Assembly (NCBI GenBank): GCA_963745665.1
Contig: CAVUYE010000003.1
Coordinates: forward strand, 186,001-250,000
Origin: Bog-473 sp963745665
GTDB taxonomy: Bacteria > Actinomycetota > Acidimicrobiia > Acidimicrobiales > RAAP-2
Direction of reading: 5' to 3'
DNA length: 64,000 bases
A model generated the notes under the pieces. It searched no databases. It was not told the DNA's origin and saw only the letters and a program-made list of their open reading frames with translations. Made by a program: the position numbers and the translations under genes. This document shows positions 1 through 9,521 of this stretch, one piece after another; within the stretch, counting starts at the first letter, position 1; each line of letters starts with the position of its first letter.

Positions 1-443
1 GTGGCGCGATTGAGGATCCGGACTGGCGTCACTGTCTTATGCCACAGACTGTGCTCGGTGTACATGAGCACTGGGCGGCGGCCTCGTGGGAGTGACCGAG
101 CCACGAGCCGGCCCAATGCCGCCGCATAAGGCAGATGGAAGTGGACGATATCGAACTGACCGTCGACCAACAATCGACGGAGGCGGAGCGTCCAGCGGAG
201 ATCGCCGTTGTGCCGGGCGCCCAGACAGTGCACCGCCACTCCGCTGGCTTGGATCGCGGGCACCAGGGCGTTCTCTGACGCCAGCACATAGGCGAATTCG
301 TAGTCGAAGGAGCCTTGGTCTCTGGCTGCCACGAGGTCGACGAGGAGGCGTTCGGCCCCCCCGTAGCCCATGCACTTAATGACCAGGAGCACCCGAGGAC
401 GGGCGTCCCGATGGCGTGTACCGAACTCCCCCCGGGCGGACAC
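1..443 (-). CDS. GT4-type glycosyltransferase, N-terminal part (runs off the left edge)
   Basis: The reverse strand is open from a GTG at 443 to the window edge and reads as the donor-independent N-terminal Rossmann half of a GT-B glycosyltransferase. The opening strand RPRVLLVIKCMGYGGAERLL has the KxxGxGGAE loop typical of GT4 enzymes. It is followed by the usual pattern of VxCLGARHNGD, then FDIVHFHLPYAAALGRL and a YTEHSLWH segment. An in-frame TAG lies ten bases upstream of the GTG. The catalytic C-terminal half is outside the window, so substrate cannot be judged. It is divergent from the ABC exporter genes, consistent with membership of the same polysaccharide locus. Confidence 0.75.
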   Translation of the reverse strand, partial: MSARGEFGTRHRDARPRVLLVIKCMGYGGAERLLVDLVAARDQGSFDYEFAYVLASENALVPAIQASGVAVHCLGARHNGDLRWTLRLRRLLVDGQFDIVHFHLPYAAALGRLVARSLPRGRRPVLMYTEHSLWHKTVTPVRILNRA

Positions 444-553
444 GACGCAATGCTAGTCCCGGGTGGGCTGAGATCGATCCCGGCCTGGGCACGCGGTAAC
501 ATTCTGTGCGGTTCACGTTAACAATCGGCCCCCGGGCCGGGCCCGGAGGGGAT

Positions 554-1468
554 GTGTCGTCGACGGTTGAATCTGGTCCGCCGGGCCAGGACTCGCTCCA
601 AGTTACGGATGTCTCGGCTATCCCGGCCGAGCCACCACCCGAGCTGTTTTACCACCATAAGTCGGGCGCACTTTCGTCAGCTAAGAGACTCTGGGCGCAT
701 AGAGAAATCATCTTTACGCTCGCTGAGCGCGATTTCCGTGCGCAATACAAGCAGGCGACCCTGGGGATCATGTGGGCACTCTTGAGCCCGGTGCTCACCT
801 TGATCATCATGATCATCGTCTTCTCCAGGGCAAAGAGCTTTGGGACCGAAGGGATCCCTTTCGCCCTCTTCTCCTTCGTCGGAATTTTGTGCTGGTCCTT
901 TTTCTCCTCTGCGTTGGGCTCGGGGGGGAACGCTTTGCTGACCAACAAGGCGTTGCTCGCCAAGACACAGTTCCCCCGGGAGTGTTTTCCTTTGGAGGTC
1001 ATGGGGGTAACGGGGATCAATACGGTCCTGTCGTGGATTCCGTTGGCCATCTTGTTCGTGATCTTCGGGCGCGCACCGGCGATTACGACGCTGTGGGCTC
1101 CATTGTTCATGTTGATTGAAGTCGCGTTTGCCGCTGGACTCACCTTGGCCGTGTCAGCCCTGATCATCCAGATGCGCGACCTCGTGCAGGTCCTTCCGGT
1201 CATCCTCTCCCTTGGCCTCTTCGTGAATCCTGTGATCTGGCCGTTATCGAAGCTGTCGGGGCCGGAGGTCCCGAAGTTCGTCCTGCCGCTCTACTGCTTC
1301 TTCAACCCGTTGGGTCCGGTGATCGACAACGTGAGACGCACCATGCTGCTCGGGTTGGAGCCGGACTGGTCGCTGATCGGGATCGCCGTTCTCGGTACGC
1401 TGTTCTATCTCACCGTCGGTTATCGACTCTTCAAGCGGCTCGAGGTGAATTTTGCCGATATTGCCTGA
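554..1468 (+). CDS. ABC-2 type polysaccharide export permease (Wzm-like)
   Basis: Membrane subunit of an ABC exporter for polysaccharide or O-antigen-like glycans. After a hydrophilic N-terminus of about 45 residues it has the family pattern: a cytoplasmic amphipathic stretch (LAERDFRAQYKQATLGIMWALLSPV), then about six hydrophobic segments, and the conserved Q(F/I)PRE-type loop seen here as TQFPRECFPLEV. The frame is open from GTG 506, but GTG 554 has GGAGG at 545-549 four bases upstream and is the more likely start. The stop overlaps the following ATPase gene by 17 bases, so the two subunits are translationally coupled. Confidence 0.9.
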   Translation: MSSTVESGPPGQDSLQVTDVSAIPAEPPPELFYHHKSGALSSAKRLWAHREIIFTLAERDFRAQYKQATLGIMWALLSPVLTLIIMIIVFSRAKSFGTEGIPFALFSFVGILCWSFFSSALGSGGNALLTNKALLAKTQFPRECFPLEVMGVTGINTVLSWIPLAILFVIFGRAPAITTLWAPLFMLIEVAFAAGLTLAVSALIIQMRDLVQVLPVILSLGLFVNPVIWPLSKLSGPEVPKFVLPLYCFFNPLGPVIDNVRRTMLLGLEPDWSLIGIAVLGTLFYLTVGYRLFKRLEVNFADIA

Positions 1469-2633
1469 CGGGACAATCCAAGTTGAGGAGGTCTGGAAGA
1501 GGTTCCGGGCCGACCTAACTGCCCCACTCTTCTACGACCAATTGAAGCGCCTCCGGCGGTCGATGGGGGCTGGGGGACGGTCCTACCGATGGGTCCTAAA
1601 AGACATCAACATCGACGTCGAGCCCGGATCCTCCACTGCCCTGATCGGTGTGAACGGCTCTGGCAAGACCACCTTGCTCAAGGTCATCAGCCAGGTCACC
1701 TACCAGACCGCGGGTCGCTGCACGGTGGCAGGCCGGATCGGCGCGCTGCTCAGCATCACCAGCGGACTTCACCCAGACCTGACAGGGCGTGAAAACGTCT
1801 ACCTGTACGGCACCGTCCTCGGAATGAGCCGGCAGGCCATTCGGGCGAAATTTGATGACATTGTCGAGTTCGCCGATCTCGAAAATGCCATCAACCGCCA
1901 GGTGAAATTCTTTTCAGTCGGAATGCAGATGCGCCTGGGTTTCTCGGTAGCGGCGTTCTTGGAGCCAGATGTGCTTCTTGTGGACGAGGTGCTGGCTGTC
2001 GGCGATGCCAACTTTCAGCAGAAATGTCTTCAGCGCATCGGGGAGATCGTGCGGCAGGGCACCACGCTCATCTACGTTTCCCATGATCTCGCCTCAGTCG
2101 AGGCCTCCTGCGATCGGGCGGTGTGGTTGGCCGACGCGGTGATCCAGGCGCAGGGGCCGACCAAGGAGGTGGTGCGGATGTATCGCACGGCCGTTGAACA
2201 GAATGCGATGCTCGTGACCTCCAATGAGGGGGACCTGCAGATCCTGAAGGCGGAGGTTCACGCGACTGATGGTGGCCAGATTCGCTCCGAGTGCGACGTG
2301 GAGGTCTGCCTGACCGTCAATGCCCCTGAATCTCTCGAGGGGAATTTCTTCATAGGAGTCTCGCAGGGGACCGCCTTCCCCATGTTTGTCGTGTACCACC
2401 ACGGCATCCTTCCAGCCGGGGATTTCCAGATCCGTTGCGTCCTCAACCACATTCCTCTCCCGAGGGGGCGCTATTCGATCTGGGCGGCCATGGTGGGGGC
2501 GAAGTCCAGCCAATACATGCCGTGGAATCCCGTGGTCTCGTTCGAGGCATTCGGACCCGATCAGTTCCGTGCGCCCGAGGGGGTCATGATCCTGACGCCG
2601 ATCTACGTGAAGGCCGATTGGCAGGTCAACTGA
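1452..2633 (+). CDS. ABC transporter ATPase for polysaccharide export (Wzt-like) with C-terminal extension
   Basis: Nucleotide-binding subunit partnering the permease just upstream. The Walker A is GVNGSGKTT (about residue 70). The signature region FSVGMQMRLGFSVA is followed by Walker B PDVLLVDEVLAVGD and the H-loop YVSHD, the sequence pattern of the Wzt/TagH/RfbE subclass. Residues from about 255 to 393 form an extra beta-rich domain not found in simple ATPases. In known Wzt proteins such a C-terminal domain recognises the modified chain end of the exported polymer. Start is TTG 1452 with GAGGTG just upstream, overlapping the permease. A C-terminal cargo domain fits the methyltransferase and sulfotransferase genes nearby (inference). 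Confidence 0.92.
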   Translation: MPILPDGTIQVEEVWKRFRADLTAPLFYDQLKRLRRSMGAGGRSYRWVLKDINIDVEPGSSTALIGVNGSGKTTLLKVISQVTYQTAGRCTVAGRIGALLSITSGLHPDLTGRENVYLYGTVLGMSRQAIRAKFDDIVEFADLENAINRQVKFFSVGMQMRLGFSVAAFLEPDVLLVDEVLAVGDANFQQKCLQRIGEIVRQGTTLIYVSHDLASVEASCDRAVWLADAVIQAQGPTKEVVRMYRTAVEQNAMLVTSNEGDLQILKAEVHATDGGQIRSECDVEVCLTVNAPESLEGNFFIGVSQGTAFPMFVVYHHGILPAGDFQIRCVLNHIPLPRGRYSIWAAMVGAKSSQYMPWNPVVSFEAFGPDQFRAPEGVMILTPIYVKADWQVN

Positions 2634-2684
2634 ACACCGATATGGCACGGGCGAGGATGAGTGTCGTGACATCCTGTTGGCATC

Positions 2685-3683
2685 ATGAGTGAATCTCCAG
2701 AAGCAGTGCATTCAGCCGACGGCCGAACGGGGTCGGACCTCGGATCGGTCACCGCGGTCATTCTGACTCACATGCGGCCCACGTTGGCCGGCGATCTCAC
2801 GAGGTCGCTCCTCGAGGTCGAGGGGTTGGCTGCCGATCGTATCGTCGTGGTGGTGAATGGCGTCGGTGGTCTCGACGATCCCGTACTGGAGTCACGAGTC
2901 CGGATGCTGCGTCTGCCTGAGAACATCGGTCCCGCAGGAGGTTTCAAGGCCGGGATGACTGAGGCGTTCTCCGACACTGCAACACGTTGGGCCTATCTCT
3001 GCGAGGACGACATCGGCCTCCTCCCGCTTCCGGCGCCCCGGCTCGGAGACCTTATTGATCGCATAAACGCTCGAGGCGCTCACCACGTCGGCGCAGTGGT
3101 GGCCTTCGGGCGGAATTTCGCCGGCCGGGGGGCTCATACGGTGAATATCGTGCCGCCGGAGGGCACACCCCACGATCTGGCTGAAGCCGACGTGGGTTCG
3201 TGGGGGGCGACCGTCGTATCACGGTCGGTGTTCGATGCCGGCGTCGTTCCCGACACCGACTGGTATTTCGGCCTCGAGGACTTCGACTACTACCGTCGTG
3301 TCGCCAGGGCGGGCTACGAAGTGCTGGTTGACGGTGTAGCGGCTCGCCGGGTGGCCGCCCAGCAAACATCATTTGGCCGAGAGGAAGCCCTTCGTCGCCG
3401 ACGTCCCGTCGATGTCGACGAAGCCTGGCGGGCCTATTACCACGCCCGGAACTCCTTCGAGATCGCTCGCCGTCATGGCCATCCGGGCTGGCACGCCTGG
3501 CACCTGGCCTATTCAACTCGAAGGTTTCAGCTGGCTCGAAGTGGTGCCGAGCGGTCGGCGATCGCTCACGGACTCTGGGACGGTATGCGGGGTCGACTGG
3601 GCGAAAATCCCCGCTACCGCCGGCGAGTGGGTGAGATCGACTCAGGGACAGAATCTGGCGAGGCTCCATCGCCGGCCAAATGA
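2685..3683 (+). CDS. GT2 glycosyltransferase, galactofuranosyltransferase-like
   Basis: GT-A fold glycosyltransferase of 332 aa. The opening beta strand is SVTAVILTHMRP. The nucleotide-sugar loop reads LPENIGPAGGFKAGM, and the acidic DXD-equivalent is LCEDDIGLL (about residue 108). A second motif DWYFGLEDFDYYRRVARAGY resembles the acceptor/catalytic WxxxEDxD..R region of GlfT-type enzymes. The ATG at 2685 lies 51 bases after the ATPase stop and in the same direction, so it probably belongs to the exporter operon. Its 3' end overlaps the convergent broken sulfotransferase gene. The galactofuranose assignment rests on motif resemblance only. Confidence 0.8.
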   Translation: MSESPEAVHSADGRTGSDLGSVTAVILTHMRPTLAGDLTRSLLEVEGLAADRIVVVVNGVGGLDDPVLESRVRMLRLPENIGPAGGFKAGMTEAFSDTATRWAYLCEDDIGLLPLPAPRLGDLIDRINARGAHHVGAVVAFGRNFAGRGAHTVNIVPPEGTPHDLAEADVGSWGATVVSRSVFDAGVVPDTDWYFGLEDFDYYRRVARAGYEVLVDGVAARRVAAQQTSFGREEALRRRRPVDVDEAWRAYYHARNSFEIARRHGHPGWHAWHLAYSTRRFQLARSGAERSAIAHGLWDGMRGRLGENPRYRRRVGEIDSGTESGEAPSPAK

Positions 3684-4575
3684 GCAAAGTTCGGCCAGAG
3701 TGACAGATTGATGTCCGGCAACTGGGCCGCCAGAGCCGTGACGTCCGCGGCATACAGATCAACAAGCCGGGCCTGTACTTCTTGATCGTGTTCACGCCGG
3801 GCGGAGGCTTGCTGCGGGTGAGCGGCGTGTTCGGGAGGAGACGGCGGCGTACTTGCTGAGGCCGAGAAACTCGAAGGTTTTGGCCAGCTGGCCGTCGGTA
3901 TCGGCGACGCACTGTTCGAGCTGGAGCACCAAGATTTGATCCTCCGCAAAATACTCCTGCCAACGGGTCAAAGAACGGTGGTACATGCCTCGCTCGAAAG
4001 CATCGGCGAGCGCGCCACCGTCGCACCGAAGACCAGCGCGCTTTTGGTGCGCCAGTCCTGAAAAGAACCGATCGACCGGATCGCGCAGCAAGAGCAGCAG
4101 GCGCGTGTCAGGAGCGGCGCGGTGGAGAAGGGGTGGTACCCAGGCGCAACTGAAGTAGTCGGGCGTCCACTCCCCGGCTCGAGTCCCGCGACGCGTGAGG
4201 GAACCAGCCGTGATAGTCCGAGATATCTGAGGTGTCGAAGGTTCGAGAGCCGAACCGATCAAAAAAGTGTCGCTCTTTGTGAATGTCGTGGCGTGACGAG
4301 ACATCGGGGTGGCTGAGCATCAATGTGTACCACCACGTTGTCCCAGCCTTTTGCACCCCGATGCCGACAAAGTCTGGTGCACCGACGTCCTCTCCGGGAC
4401 CAGGCACCGGTGGCGTGAAGTCGAAGCGCGCCTCCCATGGGGCGTAGCGGCCCAACCCGTGGAGTGTAGCGAGACGGACATTGGGCGGTAGGGCCAAAAA
4501 GCCGCGCCGTAAGACGCTCATTGGGTGCCCCAACCCCTCACCGAACGCAGAATGCCATAGACGACTCCAAGCCAC
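3614..4575 (-). pseudogene. Sulfotransferase gene broken by frameshifts
   Basis: The reverse strand encodes a PAPS-dependent sulfotransferase spread over three frames. The N-terminal part (4575 to about 4186) contains the 5'-phosphosulfate loop VGIGVQKAGTTWWYTL. The middle (about 4186 to 3860) continues as AGEWTPDYF and the 3'-phosphate motif LLLLRDPVDRFFSGL. The end resumes in another frame with EVQARLVDLYAADVTAL and DINLSLWPNF. Side-by-side reading with the intact homologue at 9522-10403 shows colinear order with one base too many near 4186 and at least one more shift near 3800-3860. Either the gene has decayed or these are sequencing errors. The tail overlaps the GT2 gene by 70 bases. Confidence 0.75.
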
Positions 4576-4674
4576 AACCGATCCTGACTCTCACGGTCGC
4601 TTGACGGCAAGCTTGGTGGGGTCGATGAACTTTTGGTGTCGGTCTGAAGGGGGGTACAGGGGTGATTCGAGCCC

Positions 4675-5656
4675 CTACGTCCCTGTGGCGTCGAAGTCCT
4701 CCGATGTCCAGGTCTTGAGCGGGAACCGAGAGAGGACGCGCTGCATCACGGCGACTTGGTGGGACGTCAATCGCCGCTTCCAGTTGTCAGGTAGTTCGGC
4801 GGCCACGCGCTGCGTAAGGAATCCCTCGCCGGGACGGTCGTTACCCACCAAGAACCGCTCTACCGCCTCGCTCCATGTCAACCCGAGGTCGGCATAGAGC
4901 TTCTTGAACTCTTGGCCGGGATCGCTGCACAACTGCTCGTGGGTTCGGATGAGCCAACTGGGGTGGCGGGACGCAGCTGCCTCAAGCGCAGAGCTCAAGA
5001 CGCCGATCGAGAAAATCATGCGCTCGAGAGGGTCGGGGTCCGGGGACTGCGACGCCCCAGGAGTCGAGGAGTCGGGTACGCACCGTTGGGTTCTCTTCCA
5101 GGCGGATGAATTGCTCGTTCAGATTCAGAGCTAACCAGCTGGAGAGGACGTTCCCCGGATGCCGCAGGAGCACCAGGACGTCAATCTCGAACTCTTCAGC
5201 GAGCCACTCGAGTGCCAGCGGAGCATGGACGCTCTTGACCAGCAACCGCTGGTTCCGGAGTTCCGATGGTGTGCCGCCCGGATGGCTTGCGATCGCGCCC
5301 GCGATGGACATGAGCGGCACTCGCCGGCCCTGCAGGAACCGAGTCCGGCCCGGCGGCTGTACGGGCCGGAGTACCTGGGCCGCGAAGCGCAGCCGAAGGC
5401 TCCGGGGTGCGCCGTCAAGTATCCATGACCAGAGCCCGTGATAGCGCTGATCGTGGTCGCCAGGTTGCAAGGCCGGAAACCTCCCCGCGGCCTTCTTGCC
5501 CCAGATCGCCGGCGCCGAGGTGCCTTCATTGTCGGGCTCCAAGACAGGGTCAAGGTTCGGGTCGGCACCGAGCACTTGCATGGTCCACGTCGTCCCGGAA
5601 CGGGGAATCCCGACCAGAAGAAGGGGTCTGGAGTGACTCCTTGTCGTGGCGCTCAT
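4675..5656 (-). pseudogene. Second sulfotransferase gene, frameshifted near the 3' third
   Basis: Starts at ATG 5656 with MSATTRSHSRPLLLVGIPRS and the 5'-PSB motif GIPRSGTTWTMQVLG. It continues with the 3'-PSB-like VLVLLRHPGNVLSSWLALN and then leaves frame around 5035-5060. The C-terminal part follows in the next frame, DPDPLERMIFSIGVLSSALE, ending HPSWLIRTHEQLCSD...WKRRLTSHQ...TWTSEDFDATGT at 4675. Rejoining the two frames gives one colinear protein of about 325 aa, so a single indel explains the break. This protein differs clearly from the neighbouring sulfotransferases, so it is not a recent duplicate. Decay or a base-calling error are both possible. Confidence 0.75.
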
Positions 5657-5959
5657 CGGCGCTTCGCGGCCCTCCCAGGACGCCGCTGCTTCCTGGGCGC
5701 CCAGCTGACATTGCATCGGGTCGGATCGTCCGCCGGGTACGCTGCGGTCATCGAAGCCAGGGTACCCCACACCCCCACGGGCCTCCCTGAACGGCGCAAA
5801 GCATGCACAGAGGCGACAGGTTGAGCCCAAGTAGTCTTCTGACCAGTTATGGCACGCCAAGCGGGTCGATGACGTGCACTGCAGACATCATGCTCCCAGT
5901 CCCGGCATGACCGGGATCCGCGGGGGCGGTCCTCGGGCCCCCCGTGTTTCAGCTACGAA

Positions 5960-7123
5960 GTGCGATTCGGCGCGACACGCTTCGAACACCTCATGAGGCG
6001 CAACGCAGTGAGGCGCAAGCGGGTACTGACCGTTGCCGACCACCTCGGGTCTATTGGAGGCACAGAAGGCGGGCAACTTGCCATCTTCCGCGGCCTTGTC
6101 GAGCGGGGCTGGGAGGTTCATCTCCTCTACGTCAGCCGGGGAGACTTCTGGCCGGCCTGGAAGGAGCTCGCGGTGACGACCACTCAGATTGGAGCGAGCC
6201 TCCCAAGCCCCGCTTCACCGGTCACGTCGAGCTTCAGCACCCTTGAAGGGGCACTGAAGGGCATGCGTACCTCACCTTCAATTGTCTACGTGCACAACGC
6301 CGGCGACGTCCCGATCGCTCTGGCGGTGGGAGCGCGCACCGGTGCACGAGTAGCCGTCCACCTGCATCTGCCGCCACCGATCCGACAGCCGTCCTGGCTG
6401 AACGCGCTGATGCGCCGTTCCACGGCCGCCATCGCCCCATCCGCGGATACCGCCAACCGTTGGATCTCACGGGCCGGATTGGACCCCTCTCGAGTGTCGG
6501 TCATTCCCACAGGTATCGACATCGATCGTTTCGTCCCTCTCCCACGCGAAGAACGCATGGCCGTGCGAGCCGCCGCGGACGTGGGGGAAGAGGAGTCCAT
6601 GGTGATATTTGCCGGACGACTGGAACGGATCAAGGGTCCTCATTTCTTGGTCGACGCAGTGGGTCGCCTCGATAGAAACGTGCATCTGGTACTGGCCGGT
6701 GCCGCCAGATCACCTTCGTACCTGCGAGAGTTGGAATGCCTGGCGCAGGGGAACCGGGTCTCTTTCCTCGGGCCTCGGTCTGACGTCCCTGCCCTTATGG
6801 CTGCGGCCGATATCTCCGTTCTTCCGAGCATATTTTTGGAGACGCAGGGCCTGGTCATTAGCGAGTCCATGGCCTGCGAGACCCCAGTCGTGGCCTCAGA
6901 CATAGGAGGAATTGGTGCGACTATGGGGGGCTTTCCCGAGCAGTTGGTACCCCCGGGCGATCCTGTGCGCCTGGCGGAGGCCATCAAGAAATATGTCACC
7001 TGGCGGCGCACAGATCCCGATCTCGGACCCAGGTCGAGAGACTGGGTGCTGGAGCACATGAGGTTCAGCACGACCATCGCCGCCGTTGACGAGGTGATAA
7101 CCGAGGCCGCCTTGTCCCGTTAA
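5960..7123 (+). CDS. GT4 family glycosyltransferase
   Basis: Retaining GT-B glycosyltransferase of up to 387 aa. The N-terminal half has the strand RVLTVADHLGSIGGTEGGQLA with the GGxE-type acceptor loop. The C-terminal half has the donor-binding features: GRLERIKGPHFLVDAV with the conserved R/K pair, and FLETQGLVISESMACETPVVAS with the EX7E pattern. The frame opens at GTG 5960; ATG 5993 is an alternative and neither has a clear ribosome-binding site. It is alone on this strand between a broken sulfotransferase and a methyltransferase gene, within the glycan locus. Donor and acceptor sugars cannot be read from sequence. Confidence 0.88.
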   Translation: MRFGATRFEHLMRRNAVRRKRVLTVADHLGSIGGTEGGQLAIFRGLVERGWEVHLLYVSRGDFWPAWKELAVTTTQIGASLPSPASPVTSSFSTLEGALKGMRTSPSIVYVHNAGDVPIALAVGARTGARVAVHLHLPPPIRQPSWLNALMRRSTAAIAPSADTANRWISRAGLDPSRVSVIPTGIDIDRFVPLPREERMAVRAAADVGEEESMVIFAGRLERIKGPHFLVDAVGRLDRNVHLVLAGAARSPSYLRELECLAQGNRVSFLGPRSDVPALMAAADISVLPSIFLETQGLVISESMACETPVVASDIGGIGATMGGFPEQLVPPGDPVRLAEAIKKYVTWRRTDPDLGPRSRDWVLEHMRFSTTIAAVDEVITEAALSR

Positions 7124-7187
7124 GTCTTCCGTGAGTATGTGGAGACGAGACATCGACGGCGGACCAGCGTCCGCGCCACCCTGAGTC

Positions 7188-7946
7188 CTATCGGATGCTG
7201 CGATGACCCGGGATGTGCCGTGTCAGTGGCCGAAACGAACGGAGAACGGTGCGGACCGAGGGAGGGACGTCGGCACGACGCCCGGCGAATGCCTGACCAA
7301 AAGCATCACCGAAGAGGTGGATGGTACCGTCGGCGACCAATTCGTTGACCCCGCGGCGCACATCGGATATGCGTGTCGCATCGTCGAACAGCACGACACC
7401 CCGTTCATTGAGACGCGGAACCCAGTCATGTCCGTCTTGGATGACCGCTTCGTAGCTGTGCCAGCCGTCTATGAACAAGTAGTCAATCGGATCTGTCCAA
7501 TCAGCGACCGCGTCATGCGATGACGCAACGATGGCGTGCACGCGCTCCTGTAACCCAGTCGCTCCGAGGTGGCTTCGGAACATCTCGAGGCTCGGGAGCT
7601 CCGATATACCGAGATTCTCCAGGTGTTGTCGGTCGCCCGTATGTGGATCTATCGCGGTGACGATGCCGTCGATTCCGAGAACCTCGAGGGCCTTCGCGAA
7701 AAACACGGTACTGCGACCCAGATAGGAGCCGATCTCGACGATGCGCTGCGGTCGAAGTTCGGCGATGACGAGGAACTGGGAGACCGCGTTGATCTCCTCG
7801 AACCACCCCGGGATCTGTTGTGCCACGTCCCACGCCTGTGCGAAGCGTGGGTCCTGTGCCGTCAGGAATTGAAGGCTCCATTTCGTCTGGCCTTCGTGCA
7901 GGGCGCTGCGCATTGCCGTGGTGATCCGTTCGAGCCTCTCCTCCAT
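7188..7946 (-). CDS. Class I SAM-dependent methyltransferase
   Basis: Rossmann-fold methyltransferase of 252 aa resembling the Methyltransf_24/cephalosporin-hydroxylase-like group often found in glycan and natural-product loci. Motif I is IVEIGSYLGRSTVFFAKAL. An acidic residue ends strand 2 in IVTAIDPHTGD. The post-I region is DYLFIDGWHSYEAVIQDGHDW, where the DGxHxYxxVxxDxxxW pattern is characteristic of this subgroup. It is flanked by glycosyltransferases facing the other way, suggesting a role in O-methylating the locus's glycan (inference). Confidence 0.85.
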   Translation of the reverse strand: MEERLERITTAMRSALHEGQTKWSLQFLTAQDPRFAQAWDVAQQIPGWFEEINAVSQFLVIAELRPQRIVEIGSYLGRSTVFFAKALEVLGIDGIVTAIDPHTGDRQHLENLGISELPSLEMFRSHLGATGLQERVHAIVASSHDAVADWTDPIDYLFIDGWHSYEAVIQDGHDWVPRLNERGVVLFDDATRISDVRRGVNELVADGTIHLFGDAFGQAFAGRRADVPPSVRTVLRSFRPLTRHIPGHRSIR

Positions 7947-8170
7947 ACGGACGATGTTAGGCCAGGCCTATCCCGGCTCGAGGAGCGGGCCGCGCCAATT
8001 TGCCCGCCGATCGTGAGCCATTTCGGTGCCGCATACGCCCTGCCAAAGACGACCGGCGCACTTCGCTCGGATCCACCGGGACTAGTCTTGCCACCCGTGT
8101 GGGGACCCTCAGGTTGGCAGTCGGGACCGCTCCGCGCTGCTCGGGGGGCTCAGAGGGAACCACGCACGGC

Positions 8171-9349
8171 GTGAATATTTGGCAGCTCTGTACGCCTCGG
8201 GAGCTCTATTCGCCCGAAACCGGGGGAGCCGTGGCGACTGTAGTGGCGGAGTTATCGATGGAGCTGATCAGACTCGGTAATCAGGTGACGGTTGCCGCCC
8301 GGGTTGATGGCTCAGCGTTGCACGAGACCGGCGCGAGCTTCGCCTCGCTTGGCCGGGTGCCCTGGCCTGTCTCTGCGTACGCCCGGTTGCGTTGGAAGGT
8401 CGAATCCGGATTGAACCGGGCGTTCGGGTGGCCTTGGCCGGCGTACGCCAGCTATTTGGGGGCTCTGTGGTGGCGACTGCGTCGCTCCCCGGGGAGACCA
8501 GACGTCATCGTGGTGCACAACGATTCGTTCGTCGTTCGGTATCTCAAGTGGTGGGCACCACAAGCCACCGTGGTCTTGTGGCTGCACAACGAGCCGCACA
8601 ATCTGCCTCGCCGCCGGCGGGCTACCGACCGTGCTGACCTCGTTGTCACGGTGAGCGACTTTCTGGCCGGCCGTGCCGCCACTCTGTTGGGGATCGACCC
8701 GACGGAGCTCGTGACCATCCACAACGGTGTCAATACGGTGGCGTTCCACCCGCGCCCTGGGTTTGACGAACCCTCGAAGCCGCTCCGCGTGCTTTGTCTC
8801 GGACGCCTCGATGTCAACAAGGGAGCCGACATCGCCTTGGCCGCCGTGCGCCAATTGGCGAGGACAGGGGTCGAGATCCATCTTGACGTGGTGGGCAGCG
8901 CATGGTTCTCGGCGACACCCGGACTGCCGAAAGATCCATGGGCGGACGGGTTCATCTCGGAACTCTCGGCAGCCGGTGCTGTCCACACCCCCCACGTGCC
9001 CCGCGATCAGGTGACCACCCTTCTTCGTTTGCACGACATTGTCTGTGTTCTCTCGCGTTGGGACGATCCCTTCCCCCTTGTGGTTCTTGAAGCCATGGCT
9101 TCGGGCTGTGCAGTAGTGGCGTCGCGTAGGGGAGGTATCCCGGAAGCAGCGGGTGGCGCGGCCGTGCTCGTGCCATCTGATGATCCGGACTCGGTGGCGA
9201 CGACCCTCCGCAAATGGGCAAGCCAGCCGGCCGCACTCGCGGAAGCGAAGCGGGCGTCCGTCGCCCGGGCGGCCATTGCAACCTGGGAGAAGTCTGCTCG
9301 GCAGTTCGTCGACGCACTTACGATGACCAAACCCGAGGACGCTGGCTGA
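8171..9349 (+). CDS. GT4 family glycosyltransferase
   Basis: Retaining GT-B enzyme. The natural start is GTG 8171 (VNIWQLCTPRELYSPETGGA), because this beta strand opens the fold; the 57 residues encoded further upstream, from 8000, look non-coding. The first half shows the PETGGA acceptor loop and VVLWLHNEPHN. The second half shows LCLGRLDVNKGADIALAAV and DPFPLVVLEAMASGCAVVAS, with the EX7E donor motif. It precedes a same-strand sulfotransferase by about 170 bases. Confidence 0.88.
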   Translation: MNIWQLCTPRELYSPETGGAVATVVAELSMELIRLGNQVTVAARVDGSALHETGASFASLGRVPWPVSAYARLRWKVESGLNRAFGWPWPAYASYLGALWWRLRRSPGRPDVIVVHNDSFVVRYLKWWAPQATVVLWLHNEPHNLPRRRRATDRADLVVTVSDFLAGRAATLLGIDPTELVTIHNGVNTVAFHPRPGFDEPSKPLRVLCLGRLDVNKGADIALAAVRQLARTGVEIHLDVVGSAWFSATPGLPKDPWADGFISELSAAGAVHTPHVPRDQVTTLLRLHDIVCVLSRWDDPFPLVVLEAMASGCAVVASRRGGIPEAAGGAAVLVPSDDPDSVATTLRKWASQPAALAEAKRASVARAAIATWEKSARQFVDALTMTKPEDAG

Positions 9350-9521
9350 GGCATTCGTGGCCGCTGTTGTGGTCCGCCCGAAGGATACCGTCGACTGGGC
9401 GCCTCGGGTCGACGAACTACAGCTTTGTGACTCAATCAGAGGCGCATTGTCGCGCTGATCCAAAGACTGATACGGAACCAGATGGGCTGAGAGAGACCGT
9501 CGCTTGTGGCAGCCTTAGCTG

